DNA of 64,000 nt from JBBROS01 sp964246015 (GTDB lineage Bacteria; Pseudomonadota; Alphaproteobacteria; Acetobacterales; Acetobacteraceae), in contig CAXTPG010000008.1 of the NCBI GenBank assembly GCA_964246015.1, forward strand, positions 7,048-71,047, written 5' to 3'. Shown here one piece after another: positions 8,248 through 15,842 of this stretch (position 1 is its first letter; every line of letters starts with the position of its first letter). The position numbers and the translations under genes are program-made. Under the pieces are notes generated by a model. That model saw only the letters and a list, made by a program, of their open reading frames with translations, made no database searches and was not told the origin of the DNA.

Positions 8248-9349
8248 GAAACCGCTCCGGACCCAGTTCCGCCAAAACCGCCGGCAACGCCCCCGCCAGC
8301 ACCCCTTCCGCCAACGGCCCGGCATGCACCGCCGACAACGTGACCCCCGAATGGCACGCCGCGACGAACGCCCCCGGCATCGAAGCCGACTGCCCATACG
8401 CCGCGAACCCGTCCGGCGTCATCGGCCGCAGCGCCCCCCAGCTCCGCACCATCCGCGCCCCCGCCAGCGGCGGCAGCACCTCGATCGCGCGCTTGGCCAT
8501 CCGCGCCAGGACCGCTACGGACGTCGCCGGGTCGAACGTGCCTTCCTCGTGGCTCACCCCGATCTGTACGACCCCCTCCGCCGTCTGCCGGATCGCGCTC
8601 GCCGGCATTGGCAGCATGGGCGCCACCCGCTCCGTCACTATGTTCTGCCCCCGCACCGGCCGAACCGGCATGTCCACTCCCACCATCGCGGCCAACCCGG
8701 GCGTCGCCAACCCCGCCGCGACGACCACCCGCGCGGCCGAGAACGCCGCCCCATCCCCCGTCCGCACCACGAACCCGGCCTCGATGCCCGCCACATCCGT
8801 CCCCGGCCGATGCACGCCCCCCGCTGCCCGGAACCCCGCATGCAGCCCCCGCAACAGCAGCAACGGGTTCACATGCCCATCCGCCGGCGCATACGTCGCG
8901 CCCAGCACCCGGGGCCCCAGCGGGCACCCGGGCAGCAACGCCTCCAGCGCCCGCCGGTCCAGCCACTGGACCGGTGTCGAAGGCCCACCGAGATCATTAT
9001 GCATCCGGTGCAGCTTCGCCCGCCGCGTTTCCAGTTCCTCGTCCCCGACGATGAAATCGAGGCCCCCGGGCCTGGCGTACCCGATATCCTGCCCCGCGGC
9101 CCCGCCCATCGACTCGGCGAACCCCGGCCACAAATCCAGGCTCCGCGCCGTCCAGGCCGCATAGGCCGGCATCCCCACGCCCTTCCCCTGGCTCCACACC
9201 AGGCCGAAATTCCCCCGCGCCGCCCGCAGCGCCACGTCCCCCTGGTCCAGCAGCAGCGTCCGCGCACCCCGGATGGCGCAGCCATACGCGATCGCGCTGC
9301 CCAGCATCCCGCCGCCGATCACCAGCACATCGAATGCGCCATCCGCCAT
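8231..9349 (-). CDS. DAO-family FAD-dependent oxidoreductase, operon head
   Basis: A 372-residue flavoprotein starting MADGAFDVLVIGGGMLGS, with ARGNFGLVWSQGKG near residue 55 and HSGVTLSAVHAGPLAEGV near the C-terminus, both typical of the DAO/SoxB/HcnC superfamily. It is related to, but clearly distinct from, the DAO protein at 5515-6627. Its closest look is to the D-hydroxyproline/opine dehydrogenase catalytic subunits. It leads a five-gene operon (DAO, 2Fe-2S, FAD-BFD, DAO, ABC ATPase) and is divergent from a dipeptide-type binding protein gene across only 38 bp, so one regulatory region probably controls import and oxidation together. Confidence 0.92.
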   Translation of the reverse strand: MADGAFDVLVIGGGMLGSAIAYGCAIRGARTLLLDQGDVALRAARGNFGLVWSQGKGVGMPAYAAWTARSLDLWPGFAESMGGAAGQDIGYARPGGLDFIVGDEELETRRAKLHRMHNDLGGPSTPVQWLDRRALEALLPGCPLGPRVLGATYAPADGHVNPLLLLRGLHAGFRAAGGVHRPGTDVAGIEAGFVVRTGDGAAFSAARVVVAAGLATPGLAAMVGVDMPVRPVRGQNIVTERVAPMLPMPASAIRQTAEGVVQIGVSHEEGTFDPATSVAVLARMAKRAIEVLPPLAGARMVRSWGALRPMTPDGFAAYGQSASMPGAFVAACHSGVTLSAVHAGPLAEGVLAGALPAVLAELGPERFRVQAQ

Positions 9350-9387
9350 GCTGGACAGCCTGCCCCCGCAACCGGCACGCTGCAAGC

Positions 9388-10911
9388 ATGTGGAAACCCC
9401 TCCTCGCCCTCCTGCTCCTTGCCCTCCCCGCCGCCGCTCAGCCCGCGCCCGGGCCCACCCTGCGTGTCGGCCTCACCGGCCAGCAGGGCGCCACGTTCGA
9501 CCCGCACCGCGCGACCGCGACCGAGGACATCACCCCCGTAAGCTGGATCTTCGCCGCCCTCCTCCGCTTTCCCCCCGGTTCCGCCGACCCGGCCAAACTC
9601 GAACCCGACCTCGCCCAATCCGTCGAAAGCACCCCGGACGGCCTCACCTGGACCTTCCGCATCCGCCCCGGCGTCACCTTCCACGACGGCAAGCCCCTGA
9701 CGGCCGAGGACGCCGCCTTCTCCCTCCGCCGCGCCGCGGACCCCAAGCGCAGCAGCTTCTCCGGCGACTATTCGGATGTCGCGAGCATCGACACGCCCGA
9801 CCCGATGACCGTCCGCCTGGTGCTCCGCCGCCCCGTGCCCAGCCTGCCCAGCCTGGTCGCCAACTACCACGGCGGCATGATCGTCCCCGCCCACCTGGCC
9901 GACGCCCCCGGCTTTGCCCAATCGCCCGTCGGCACCGGCCCCTTCGCCTTCAAGGCCTCCGCCACCGGTTCCGCAACCCTCGTCGCCAACCCCACCTACC
10001 GCCTCGGCCCCCCGAAGCTCGGGGCCATCGAGCTGCGCTACCTCAACAGCGACCAGACCCGCGAACTCGCGCTCACCGCCAACGAGATCGACGTCATGAT
10101 CGGCCGCCGCGAACAACGCTGGGTCGAGCGCATGCGAACCCAGCCCGGCATCGCCGTCGACGTCTTCAACCCCGGTGAGTTCCGCACCCTGCTCCTGAAC
10201 CGGACCGCCCCGCCGCTCGACGACATCCGCATCCGCCGGGCCGTCGCCCAGGCCACCGACGCCGCCGCCATCGTCCGCTTCGTCGGCCCCGACGTCGCGA
10301 CCCAGGGCCGCTCCCCGGTCCCCCCCGGCTACCTCGGCGAAATCCCGGTCGACCTGCCGAAGCCCGACCTCGCGGCCGCGAAGCGCCTGCTGGCCGAAGC
10401 CGGGCAACCGAACGGCATTACCCTGAAGGCCGTCGTCAGCAACATCTCCGCCCAGTTGCCCATCATGGAGGTGGTGCAATCCCAGCTCCGCCGCGCGGGC
10501 ATCGCGTTGCAGATGGACGTCGTGGAGCACGCGACCTACCACGCCCGCATCCGCCAGGACCTCTCGCAGATCACCTTCTACGGCGCCGCCCGCCTCCCGG
10601 TCGCCGACGCCTATCTCAGCGCCATGTACCTCTCCCGCGCCGCCCCAGGCAAACCCACGATGAACCTCAACTTCGCCCACTGCGACGCCGCCGACGCCGA
10701 GATCGACGCCGCGCGCTCGGAGCCCGACCGCGCGAAGCAGATGGCGTTGTGGGCCGAGGCGCAGCGCAAGGTCGCCGCTCAGATCTGCTCCGTGCCGCTC
10801 TACGACCTCCGCCAGGTCTGGGCGCGCACGACCCGGCTGGACTGGGGCTACACCCTGGAAGGCTCCCTGAACCTCTCCCCGCCCGTGACGGAAGCGACGA
10901 CGCTGCGCTAG
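9388..10911 (+). CDS. ABC transporter substrate-binding protein, family 5 (DppA/OppA-type)
   Basis: A 507-residue periplasmic binding protein with a cleavable signal peptide at residues 1-18 (MWKPLLALLLLALPAAAQ). RVGLTGQQGATFDPHRA starts the mature fold, EDITPVSWIF and LEPDLAQSVESTPDGLTWTF follow, and FHDGKPLTAEDAAFSL is the SBP_bac_5 signature. The start is the ATG at 9388, chosen because the signal peptide begins there. The protein is expected to deliver a peptide, opine or similar compound to an Opp/Dpp-type importer. No permease genes are adjacent, but the divergent operon ends with an OppD-type ATPase and a permease-ATPase set lacking a binding protein lies at 29.4-33.2 kb. The ligand is unknown. 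Confidence 0.92.
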   Translation: MWKPLLALLLLALPAAAQPAPGPTLRVGLTGQQGATFDPHRATATEDITPVSWIFAALLRFPPGSADPAKLEPDLAQSVESTPDGLTWTFRIRPGVTFHDGKPLTAEDAAFSLRRAADPKRSSFSGDYSDVASIDTPDPMTVRLVLRRPVPSLPSLVANYHGGMIVPAHLADAPGFAQSPVGTGPFAFKASATGSATLVANPTYRLGPPKLGAIELRYLNSDQTRELALTANEIDVMIGRREQRWVERMRTQPGIAVDVFNPGEFRTLLLNRTAPPLDDIRIRRAVAQATDAAAIVRFVGPDVATQGRSPVPPGYLGEIPVDLPKPDLAAAKRLLAEAGQPNGITLKAVVSNISAQLPIMEVVQSQLRRAGIALQMDVVEHATYHARIRQDLSQITFYGAARLPVADAYLSAMYLSRAAPGKPTMNLNFAHCDAADAEIDAARSEPDRAKQMALWAEAQRKVAAQICSVPLYDLRQVWARTTRLDWGYTLEGSLNLSPPVTEATTLR

Positions 10912-10932
10912 GATGCCCGCCAGGAGGACGCG

Positions 10933-11133
10933 ATGGACGACGTAAGACCGCCACTGCCGGACCCCGGCACCGAACCCGCCGAGCAGCGCAGCAGGCGCCG
11001 GATCCGCCCCCGGCCCCCAGGGGATCCCGAGCGCCTGAAAGAGTGGAAGGACGCCCACCGTGAAACGATAGAAGCCATCAACCGCTGGGATGAGCAGCAC
11101 GAATTGTTCACGGATCGGTTCCGCCCGATCTGA
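10933..11133 (+). CDS. CcdA-like antitoxin with a non-canonical N-terminus
   Basis: A 66-residue protein preceded by a strong AGGAGG at 10922-10927. Its C-terminal half (EWKDAHRETIEAINRWDEQHELFTDRF) follows the pattern of the toxin-binding tail of CcdA; the segments WKDAHRE, INRWDEQHELF and DRFRPI align with WKAENQE, VARFIEMNGSF and DENRDW of the F-plasmid protein. The N-terminal half is Pro/Arg-rich and shows no ribbon-helix-helix fold, which in F-plasmid CcdA binds the operator. The stop overlaps the toxin start by one base (TGATG at 11131-11135). I infer an antitoxin that neutralises the next gene product; autoregulation by DNA binding is doubtful. Confidence 0.72.
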   Translation: MDDVRPPLPDPGTEPAEQRSRRRIRPRPPGDPERLKEWKDAHRETIEAINRWDEQHELFTDRFRPI

Positions 11134-11426
11134 TGGCACGATACGACTTGTATCAACCCGCCGGCGCGCTCGTGCTGGATGTGCAATCGGTCCACCTCGA
11201 TGACTTCGGCCTTCGCGTCGTCGTCCCCATCATGCTCGAAGCTCAATTCGAGAAGCGTATAAGGGACCTCCACCCGCTCGTCCTGATCGAAGGCGTCCCC
11301 CACATCCTCGTCACGCACAGGCTCGGCTCCGTCCCGAAACGCGAGTTGGGCCGCCCGATCGGCTCGCTTGCGGAGTATCACGACGACATCATCCGCGCCC
11401 TCGACGTCCTCTTCACCGGCTTCTAG
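11133..11426 (+). CDS. ccdB: CcdB-like toxin (gyrase-poison family)
   Basis: A 97-residue protein with clear CcdB features: it opens MARYDLYQ, then LVLDVQSVHLDD aligns with LFVDVQSDIIDT of F-plasmid CcdB, RVVVPIMLEA with RMVIPLASA, LHPLVLIEG with LYPVVHIGD, SVPKRELG with SVPVSVIG, and HDDIIRALDVLFTGF with ENDIKNAINLMFWGI. Plasmid CcdB traps DNA gyrase through its C-terminal Trp-Gly-Ile. Here that end reads Thr-Gly-Phe, so the tryptophan is replaced and poisoning activity may be altered. It overlaps the antitoxin gene by one base. Chromosomal ccd loci are known in many proteobacteria; this one sits between transporter and dehydrogenase genes with no mobile element in sight. Confidence 0.85.
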   Translation: MARYDLYQPAGALVLDVQSVHLDDFGLRVVVPIMLEAQFEKRIRDLHPLVLIEGVPHILVTHRLGSVPKRELGRPIGSLAEYHDDIIRALDVLFTGF

Positions 11427-11438
11427 GACCCAACCCCC

Positions 11439-12812
11439 ATGCACGCCGAAACCGTAATCGACCAGGCCCGCGCCTTCATGGGCGACCGCATCACCACCAA
11501 CGCCGCCCTCCGCGAACAGCACTCGCACGGCGAGGACACCCACCCCCCCGTCCTCCCCGACGCCGTCGCCTTCGTCGAATCCGGACAGGAAGCCGCCCGC
11601 ATCCTCGCCCTCTGCCACCAGCACCACGTCCCCGTCGTCCCCTTCGGCGCCGGCACCTCGCTCGAGGGTCACGTCACCCCGGTCCGCGGCGGCATCTCGC
11701 TCGACCTCTCCCGCATGAACCGCGTCCTGCAGGTCAACGCCCCCGACATGGACTGCCGCATCGAGGCCGGCGTCACCCGCCAGCAGCTCAACGAACACCT
11801 CCGCGATCAGGGCCTGTTCTTTCCCGTCGACCCCGGCAGCGAGTGCACCATCGGCGGCATGTGCGCCACGCGCGCCTCCGGCACCGCCGCCGTCCGCTAC
11901 GGCACGATCCGCGAGAACGTCCTCGGCCTCCAGGTCGCCCTCCCCGACGGCCGCCTCATCGAGACCGGCGGGCGCGTCCGCAAGTCGGCCACCGGCTACG
12001 ACCTCACCCACCTCATGATCGGCAGCGAAGGCACCCTCGGTGTCATCACCGAGATCCAGCTCCGCCTCCACGGCATCCCCGAGGCCATGAGCGCCGCCAT
12101 CTGCCAGTTCGAAACCCTCCAGGGCGCCGTCGAATCCGTCATCGCCATCCTTCAGGCCGGCATCCCCATCGCGAGGATCGAGCTGATCGACGACGTCCAG
12201 ATGGGCGCCTGCATCGCCTTCTCCAAACTCGAAGGCTACACAACCAGCCCCACCCTCCTGCTCGAGTTCCACGGCACCCAGGCCGCCGTCGCCGAACAGG
12301 CCGAACTCGCGCAGGAGATCACCGCCGACCACGGCGCCCAGGGCTTCCAGTGGGCCACCGACGCCCAGGCCCGCAACAAGCTCTGGAAAGCCAGGCACGA
12401 CGCCTACTGGGCCGCCCTCGCCCTCAAGCCCGGCCACAAGGGCATCGCCACCGACGCCATCGTCCCCATCTCCCGCATGGCCGAGCTCATCGTCGGCGCA
12501 AAGCGGGACATCCTCGCCTCCGGCCTCACCGCCCCCATCGTCGGCCATGTCGGCGACGGCAACTTCCATACCGTCATCCTGGTGCCGCCGGGCCAGGACG
12601 GCCTCGACCAGGCATGGGCGCTCGACAAGAAGATCGTCGCCCGCGCCCTCGCCCTCGGCGGCTCCTGCAGCGGCGAGCACGGCGTCGGCATCGGCAAGCG
12701 CGAGTTCCTGGAAACCGAGCACGGCGTCGAAACCCTCGCCGTCATGCGCCAGATCAAGACCGCACTCGACCCCACCGGGATCATGAACCCCGGCAAGCTG
12801 TTCCTGAACTGA
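11439..12812 (+). CDS. FAD-linked D-lactate/glycolate-type dehydrogenase (Dld/GlcD family)
   Basis: A 457-residue VAO/PCMH-type flavoprotein. The FAD pyrophosphate loop is VPFGAGTSLEGHVTP near residue 70, DPGSECTIGGM and GSEGTLGVITEI are the second and third FAD contacts, and the C-terminal half holds GHVGDGNFH and GEHGVGIGKR, the metal/active-site histidines of the family. The end GIMNPGKLF is also characteristic. It resembles the single-chain cytochrome-type D-lactate dehydrogenases more than three-subunit glycolate oxidase, since no GlcE or GlcF follow. It should oxidise a D-2-hydroxy acid and reduce a quinone or cytochrome c. It follows ccdB by 12 bp but is probably functionally unrelated to it. 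Confidence 0.92.
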   Translation: MHAETVIDQARAFMGDRITTNAALREQHSHGEDTHPPVLPDAVAFVESGQEAARILALCHQHHVPVVPFGAGTSLEGHVTPVRGGISLDLSRMNRVLQVNAPDMDCRIEAGVTRQQLNEHLRDQGLFFPVDPGSECTIGGMCATRASGTAAVRYGTIRENVLGLQVALPDGRLIETGGRVRKSATGYDLTHLMIGSEGTLGVITEIQLRLHGIPEAMSAAICQFETLQGAVESVIAILQAGIPIARIELIDDVQMGACIAFSKLEGYTTSPTLLLEFHGTQAAVAEQAELAQEITADHGAQGFQWATDAQARNKLWKARHDAYWAALALKPGHKGIATDAIVPISRMAELIVGAKRDILASGLTAPIVGHVGDGNFHTVILVPPGQDGLDQAWALDKKIVARALALGGSCSGEHGVGIGKREFLETEHGVETLAVMRQIKTALDPTGIMNPGKLFLN

Positions 12813-12855
12813 GGGAAACCATCTAGAACCGGGAACAACCCCCCGGGAGCCCGCC

Positions 12856-13200
12856 ATGCGCCGCCGCCACCTGCTCGCCCTGCCCCTCGCCGCCGCGCTG
12901 CCCCTCCCCGCCCGTGCCGCCTGGCGCGGCGACGTCGGCGAGGTACGCATCGCCGGCCGCGTCGCCCCCGGCGCCCTGACGATGGCCGTCCGCACCGTCG
13001 CCCTGCACGGCCCGGCCCTGCTCCACGCGCTCGACCGCGGCCACGTCGAGGCCGCACTCCTCACCCGGGCCGAGGCCCAGGACGCCCTTGTCCGAATGGG
13101 CGACCGCCTCATGGCCGCCCCGGCCGGGGACCATGTCCGCGTCGTCCGCCGCGCCTTGCCCGCCGGCCTCGCCCCCGCCCTCCTCGACGCCCTCGCCTGA
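12856..13200 (+). CDS. Small exported protein of unknown function
   Basis: A 114-residue protein beginning MRRRHLLALPLAAALPLPARA, a signal peptide with a Tat-like arginine run and an Ala-rich cleavage region. The mature ~93 residues (for example VGEVRIAGRVAPGALTMAV and HALDRGHVEAALLTRAEAQDAL) are not recognised, though the pattern resembles one lobe of a solute-binding protein. A GGGAG ribosome-binding site lies 6-7 bases before the ATG. It precedes phnD by 89 bp on the same strand, but a Pho-box-like element separates them, so it may not share that regulation. Confidence 0.65.
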   Translation: MRRRHLLALPLAAALPLPARAAWRGDVGEVRIAGRVAPGALTMAVRTVALHGPALLHALDRGHVEAALLTRAEAQDALVRMGDRLMAAPAGDHVRVVRRALPAGLAPALLDALA

Positions 13201-13206
13201 CCCGCT

Positions 13207-13239
13207 CTTTCACGGAACCATCACCCAACCGTCATCACG
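13207..13239 (+). promoter_or_regulatory. Pho-box-like element: three 11-bp direct repeats before phnD
   Basis: Three units in exact 11-bp register start at 13207 (CTTTCAC+GGAA), 13218 (CCATCAC+CCAA) and 13229 (CCGTCAT+CACG). The PhoB box is built from CTGTCAT-N4 units repeated every 11 bp, and these match 5, 4 and 6 of the 7 defined positions. The last unit ends 50 bp before the phnD start. This fits activation of phosphonate/phosphate-type uptake under phosphate limitation. The match is by eye and the individual units are imperfect. Confidence 0.55.
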
Positions 13240-13289
13240 CCCCCCACCACCCCGCGCTACGCCCCGGCACCCGTCCGGAGCAGCGCGCA

Positions 13290-14222
13290 ATGACCACCCG
13301 CCGAACCCTCCTCGCCCTCCCGCTCCTCGCCGCCCTGCCCGCCCGCGCCCAGCAGCCCACCCCCACCCCCGCCCCCCTTCCCGGCTGGGCCAAGCAGATC
13401 CCGGAAATCCGCTTCGGCATCACCAGCGCAGAAAACGACCGCGACGCCGTCGCCCGGTACGAGAACCTGTCGCGATACATGCTCGCCCGCCTTGGTGTCC
13501 CCGTCCGCGTCTACCGCAGCACCGACTACGCCGGCACCGTCGAGGCGCTGAACGCCGGCCACCTCGAATGCGCCACCATGGGCCCGGCCAGCTACGCCCT
13601 CGCCCGCAAGGTCATGGGCGACCGCATCGTCCCGATCGCGCGCGTGCGCGAGGCCGATGGACAGGACGGCTACCACAGCATCGCCTTCGTCCCCGCCAAG
13701 ACCCCCTACCGCACCATCGAGGACCTCCGCGGCAAGTCCTTCGCCTTCGCCGACCCCAACAGCACGTCCGGCTACGCCTTCCCCAGCTACTTCCTGAAGA
13801 AGCAGGGCTTCGACCCCGCGACCCACTTCAGCCGCACCGGCTTCTCCGGCAGCCACGAACTCTCCGTCGTCGCCGTCCTCAACGGCACGTTCGACGCCGG
13901 CGCCACCTTCTGGTCCAACGAACGCCGCGGCAACATCCACCGCATGGAGGAAAAGGGCATGGTCCCCCCGGGGTCCACCCGCATCGTCTGGACCAGCCCG
14001 CTCATCCCCAACTCCCCCTTCGTCATCCGCAGCGAACTGCCCGACGCCTTCCGCGCCGACGTCGCCGCCGCCCTCATGGCCATGCCCGAGGCCGATCCGG
14101 CCGCCTTCGCCACCATCAGCTCCGGCGGCACCGGCCTCAACCCGGCCAAGCACGAAGACTACCTCGACGTCATCGCCGTCGTGGAAGCCAACGAGGCCGA
14201 ACGCCGCCGCAAGCGGTCCTGA
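13290..14222 (+). CDS. phnD: Phosphonate/phosphite ABC transporter substrate-binding protein
   Basis: A 310-residue periplasmic protein with an N-terminal signal (MTTRRTLLALPLLAALPARA). IRFGITSAENDRDAVARYENLSRYM starts the PhnD fold, TDYAGTVEALNAGHLECATMGPASY holds ligand-contact positions, and FAFADPNSTSGYAFPSYFL (residues ~150-168) is the family's hallmark helix-binding segment for the phosphonate oxyanion. It is followed closely by two PhnE permeases. No PhnC ATPase or C-P lyase genes are nearby, so uptake is likely but the metabolic use (phosphonate, phosphite or phosphate ester) is open. A Pho-box-like repeat lies upstream. Confidence 0.93.
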   Translation: MTTRRTLLALPLLAALPARAQQPTPTPAPLPGWAKQIPEIRFGITSAENDRDAVARYENLSRYMLARLGVPVRVYRSTDYAGTVEALNAGHLECATMGPASYALARKVMGDRIVPIARVREADGQDGYHSIAFVPAKTPYRTIEDLRGKSFAFADPNSTSGYAFPSYFLKKQGFDPATHFSRTGFSGSHELSVVAVLNGTFDAGATFWSNERRGNIHRMEEKGMVPPGSTRIVWTSPLIPNSPFVIRSELPDAFRADVAAALMAMPEADPAAFATISSGGTGLNPAKHEDYLDVIAVVEANEAERRRKRS

Positions 14223-14227
14223 CAGCG

Positions 14228-15082
14228 GTGAGTACGTCATCCCCGGGCTTGACCCGGGGACCTCGTGCCGCCGGGCCGCCCATCCCTCCCCGTAATTGGC
14301 GGCCCTACGCCCTGACGGCCGCCCTCCTCGCGGCCATCCTCCTCAGCGCCCACGCCAGCGAGCTCGACCTTCAGCGCTTCCTCGCCGGCCTCCCCCGCGT
14401 CGCCAACTATCTCTGGCGCACCCTGCCCACCCTGCGCGCCAGCACCCTGCTGGACGACCTCGCCGAGTGGTTCTGGGCCTGGCGCCTCTGGGGCCGCCTC
14501 CTGCTCGACACCATGCTCATCGGCTATGTCGGCACCGTCCTCGGCGCCGCCGCCGCCCTCGCCCTCAGCCTCCTCGCCGCCGCCAACACCACCCCGGGCC
14601 CCATCACCGCCCGCGTCGCCCGGACCGTCATGGACGTCGCCCGCTCCGTCCCGGTGCTGGTCTTCGGCCTCATGTTCGTCTTCGCCTTCGGCCTCGGCCC
14701 CCTGCCCGGCGCCCTGGCGCTGGCCGTCCACTCCGCCGGCGCCCTCGGCAAGCTCTTCACCGAGGTGCACGAGAACGCCGCGCAGTCCCCCATCGACGGC
14801 GTCCGCGCCACCGGCGCCGCCTGGTCCCAGACCATGCGCTACGGCGTCTTCCCCCAATCCCTCCCCGGTCTCGTCAGCTACGCGCTGCTCCGGTTCGAGA
14901 TCAACGTGCGCGAGGCCGCCGTCCTGGGCTTCGTCGGCGCCGGCGGCATCGGCCAGGAACTCTATATCGTCGTCCGCCGCTTCGAGTACCAGGACATCTC
15001 CGCCATCGTCCTCATGATCCTGGCCATGGTTGCGACGCTGGACGTGGTATGCGGATGGCTGCGCCGCCGGGTCACGGCATGA
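14228..15082 (+). CDS. phnE: Phosphonate ABC transporter permease PhnE, first copy
   Basis: An integral membrane permease of ~284 residues with the BPD_transp_1 fold. Hydrophobic segments begin with YALTAALLAAILLS, then MLIGYVGTVLGAAAALALSLLAA, and the EAA loop is in GVRATGAAWSQTMRYGVFPQSLPG. NVREAAVLGFVGAGGIGQEL is the PhnE signature. The start is uncertain: the GTG at 14228 (6 bp after phnD) makes a leader whose codons 5-11 are a perfect CCCCGGG/CCCGGGG palindrome that looks like a dispersed repeat; a TTG at 14249 is the alternative. It overlaps the second permease by four bases (ATGA). It should pair with the second copy to form the channel. Confidence 0.88.
   Translation: MSTSSPGLTRGPRAAGPPIPPRNWRPYALTAALLAAILLSAHASELDLQRFLAGLPRVANYLWRTLPTLRASTLLDDLAEWFWAWRLWGRLLLDTMLIGYVGTVLGAAAALALSLLAAANTTPGPITARVARTVMDVARSVPVLVFGLMFVFAFGLGPLPGALALAVHSAGALGKLFTEVHENAAQSPIDGVRATGAAWSQTMRYGVFPQSLPGLVSYALLRFEINVREAAVLGFVGAGGIGQELYIVVRRFEYQDISAIVLMILAMVATLDVVCGWLRRRVTA
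14240..14260. repeat. REP-like palindrome within the 5' end of phnE
   Basis: TCCCCGGG, loop CTTGA, CCCGGGGA: an 8-bp perfect stem. The wording GTCATCCCCGGGCTTGACCCGGGGAC matches a palindrome I recall as widespread between genes in alphaproteobacteria. Here it lies in the first codons of the annotated phnE, either as translated insertion or as the spacer before a downstream start. Confidence 0.6.
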
Positions 15083-15834
15083 CCCGCAGCATCGCCTGGA
15101 CCGCCGCCACCGCGCTTCTGATCGCCGGGCTCTGGCGCATGGACGCGAACCCGGCCCGGCTGCTGAACGGACTCTCGCGCCTCGGCGACCTCCTTGTGTT
15201 CATGATCCCGCCCAGCCATGGCGGCCAGCTCGACGTCCTGCTCCGCGCCCTTGCCGCCACCCTCGCCATGGCGCTCCTCGGCACCCTCATCGGCGCCGTC
15301 ATCGCCCTCCCCCTCGCCCTCATGGGCGCCGCCAACCTCATGCCCGTCCGCCTCCTCCGCTTCGGCCTGCGCCGCTCGTGGGACGCGCTGCGCGGCATCG
15401 ACGCCCTCATCTGGGCGCTCGTCTTCGTCGCCGCCGTCGGGATGGGCCCCTTCGCCGGCGTCCTCGCCCTCGCCGTCCCCGACATCGGCACATTGGCGAA
15501 ACTCTTCAGCGAAGCCATCGAGGCCGCCGACCCCCGCCAGCCCGAGGCCATCCGCAGCACCGGCGGCAGCCGCCTCGCCGAGATCCGCTATGGCATCATT
15601 CCCCAGGTCGCCCCCGTCCTCCTGAGCCAGGTGCTGTATTTCTTCGAAAGCAACGCCCGCTCCGCCACCATCCTCGGCGTCGTCGGCGCCGGCGGAATCG
15701 GCCTGCAACTCAGCGAGCAGCTCCGCCTCAACAACTGGGACCAGGTGGGCTTCATCGTGCTCATGATCCTCGGCATGGTGACCGTCATCGACGCCTTTTC
15801 ACGTCGCGCGCGCCTGCACCTGGCCCGCCTGTAA
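15079..15834 (+). CDS. phnE: Phosphonate ABC transporter permease PhnE, second copy
   Basis: A 251-residue permease paralogous to the preceding one. TM segments are visible at SIAWTAATALLIAGLW, ALAATLAMALLGTLIGAVIALPLAL and ALIWALVFVAAVGMGPFAGVLAL. The EAA loop lies around EAIRSTGGSRLAEIRYGIIPQ and NARSATILGVVGAGGIGLQL is the PhnE signature. The ATG at 15079 overlaps the stop of the first copy. PhnE pairs of this type act as a heterodimeric channel energised by PhnC, which is absent here. A hexapeptide transferase follows after 8 bp, so the operon is phnD-phnE-phnE-transferase. Confidence 0.92.
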   Translation: MTRSIAWTAATALLIAGLWRMDANPARLLNGLSRLGDLLVFMIPPSHGGQLDVLLRALAATLAMALLGTLIGAVIALPLALMGAANLMPVRLLRFGLRRSWDALRGIDALIWALVFVAAVGMGPFAGVLALAVPDIGTLAKLFSEAIEAADPRQPEAIRSTGGSRLAEIRYGIIPQVAPVLLSQVLYFFESNARSATILGVVGAGGIGLQLSEQLRLNNWDQVGFIVLMILGMVTVIDAFSRRARLHLARL

Positions 15835-15842
15835 GGACCGCC

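Noticed and set aside
5798..9541. A 1,247-codon open frame on the plus strand
   Set aside because: It lies opposite four well-supported minus-strand oxidoreductase genes. Its composition (Arg, Pro, His runs) is that of an antisense shadow, and no domain pattern is visible.
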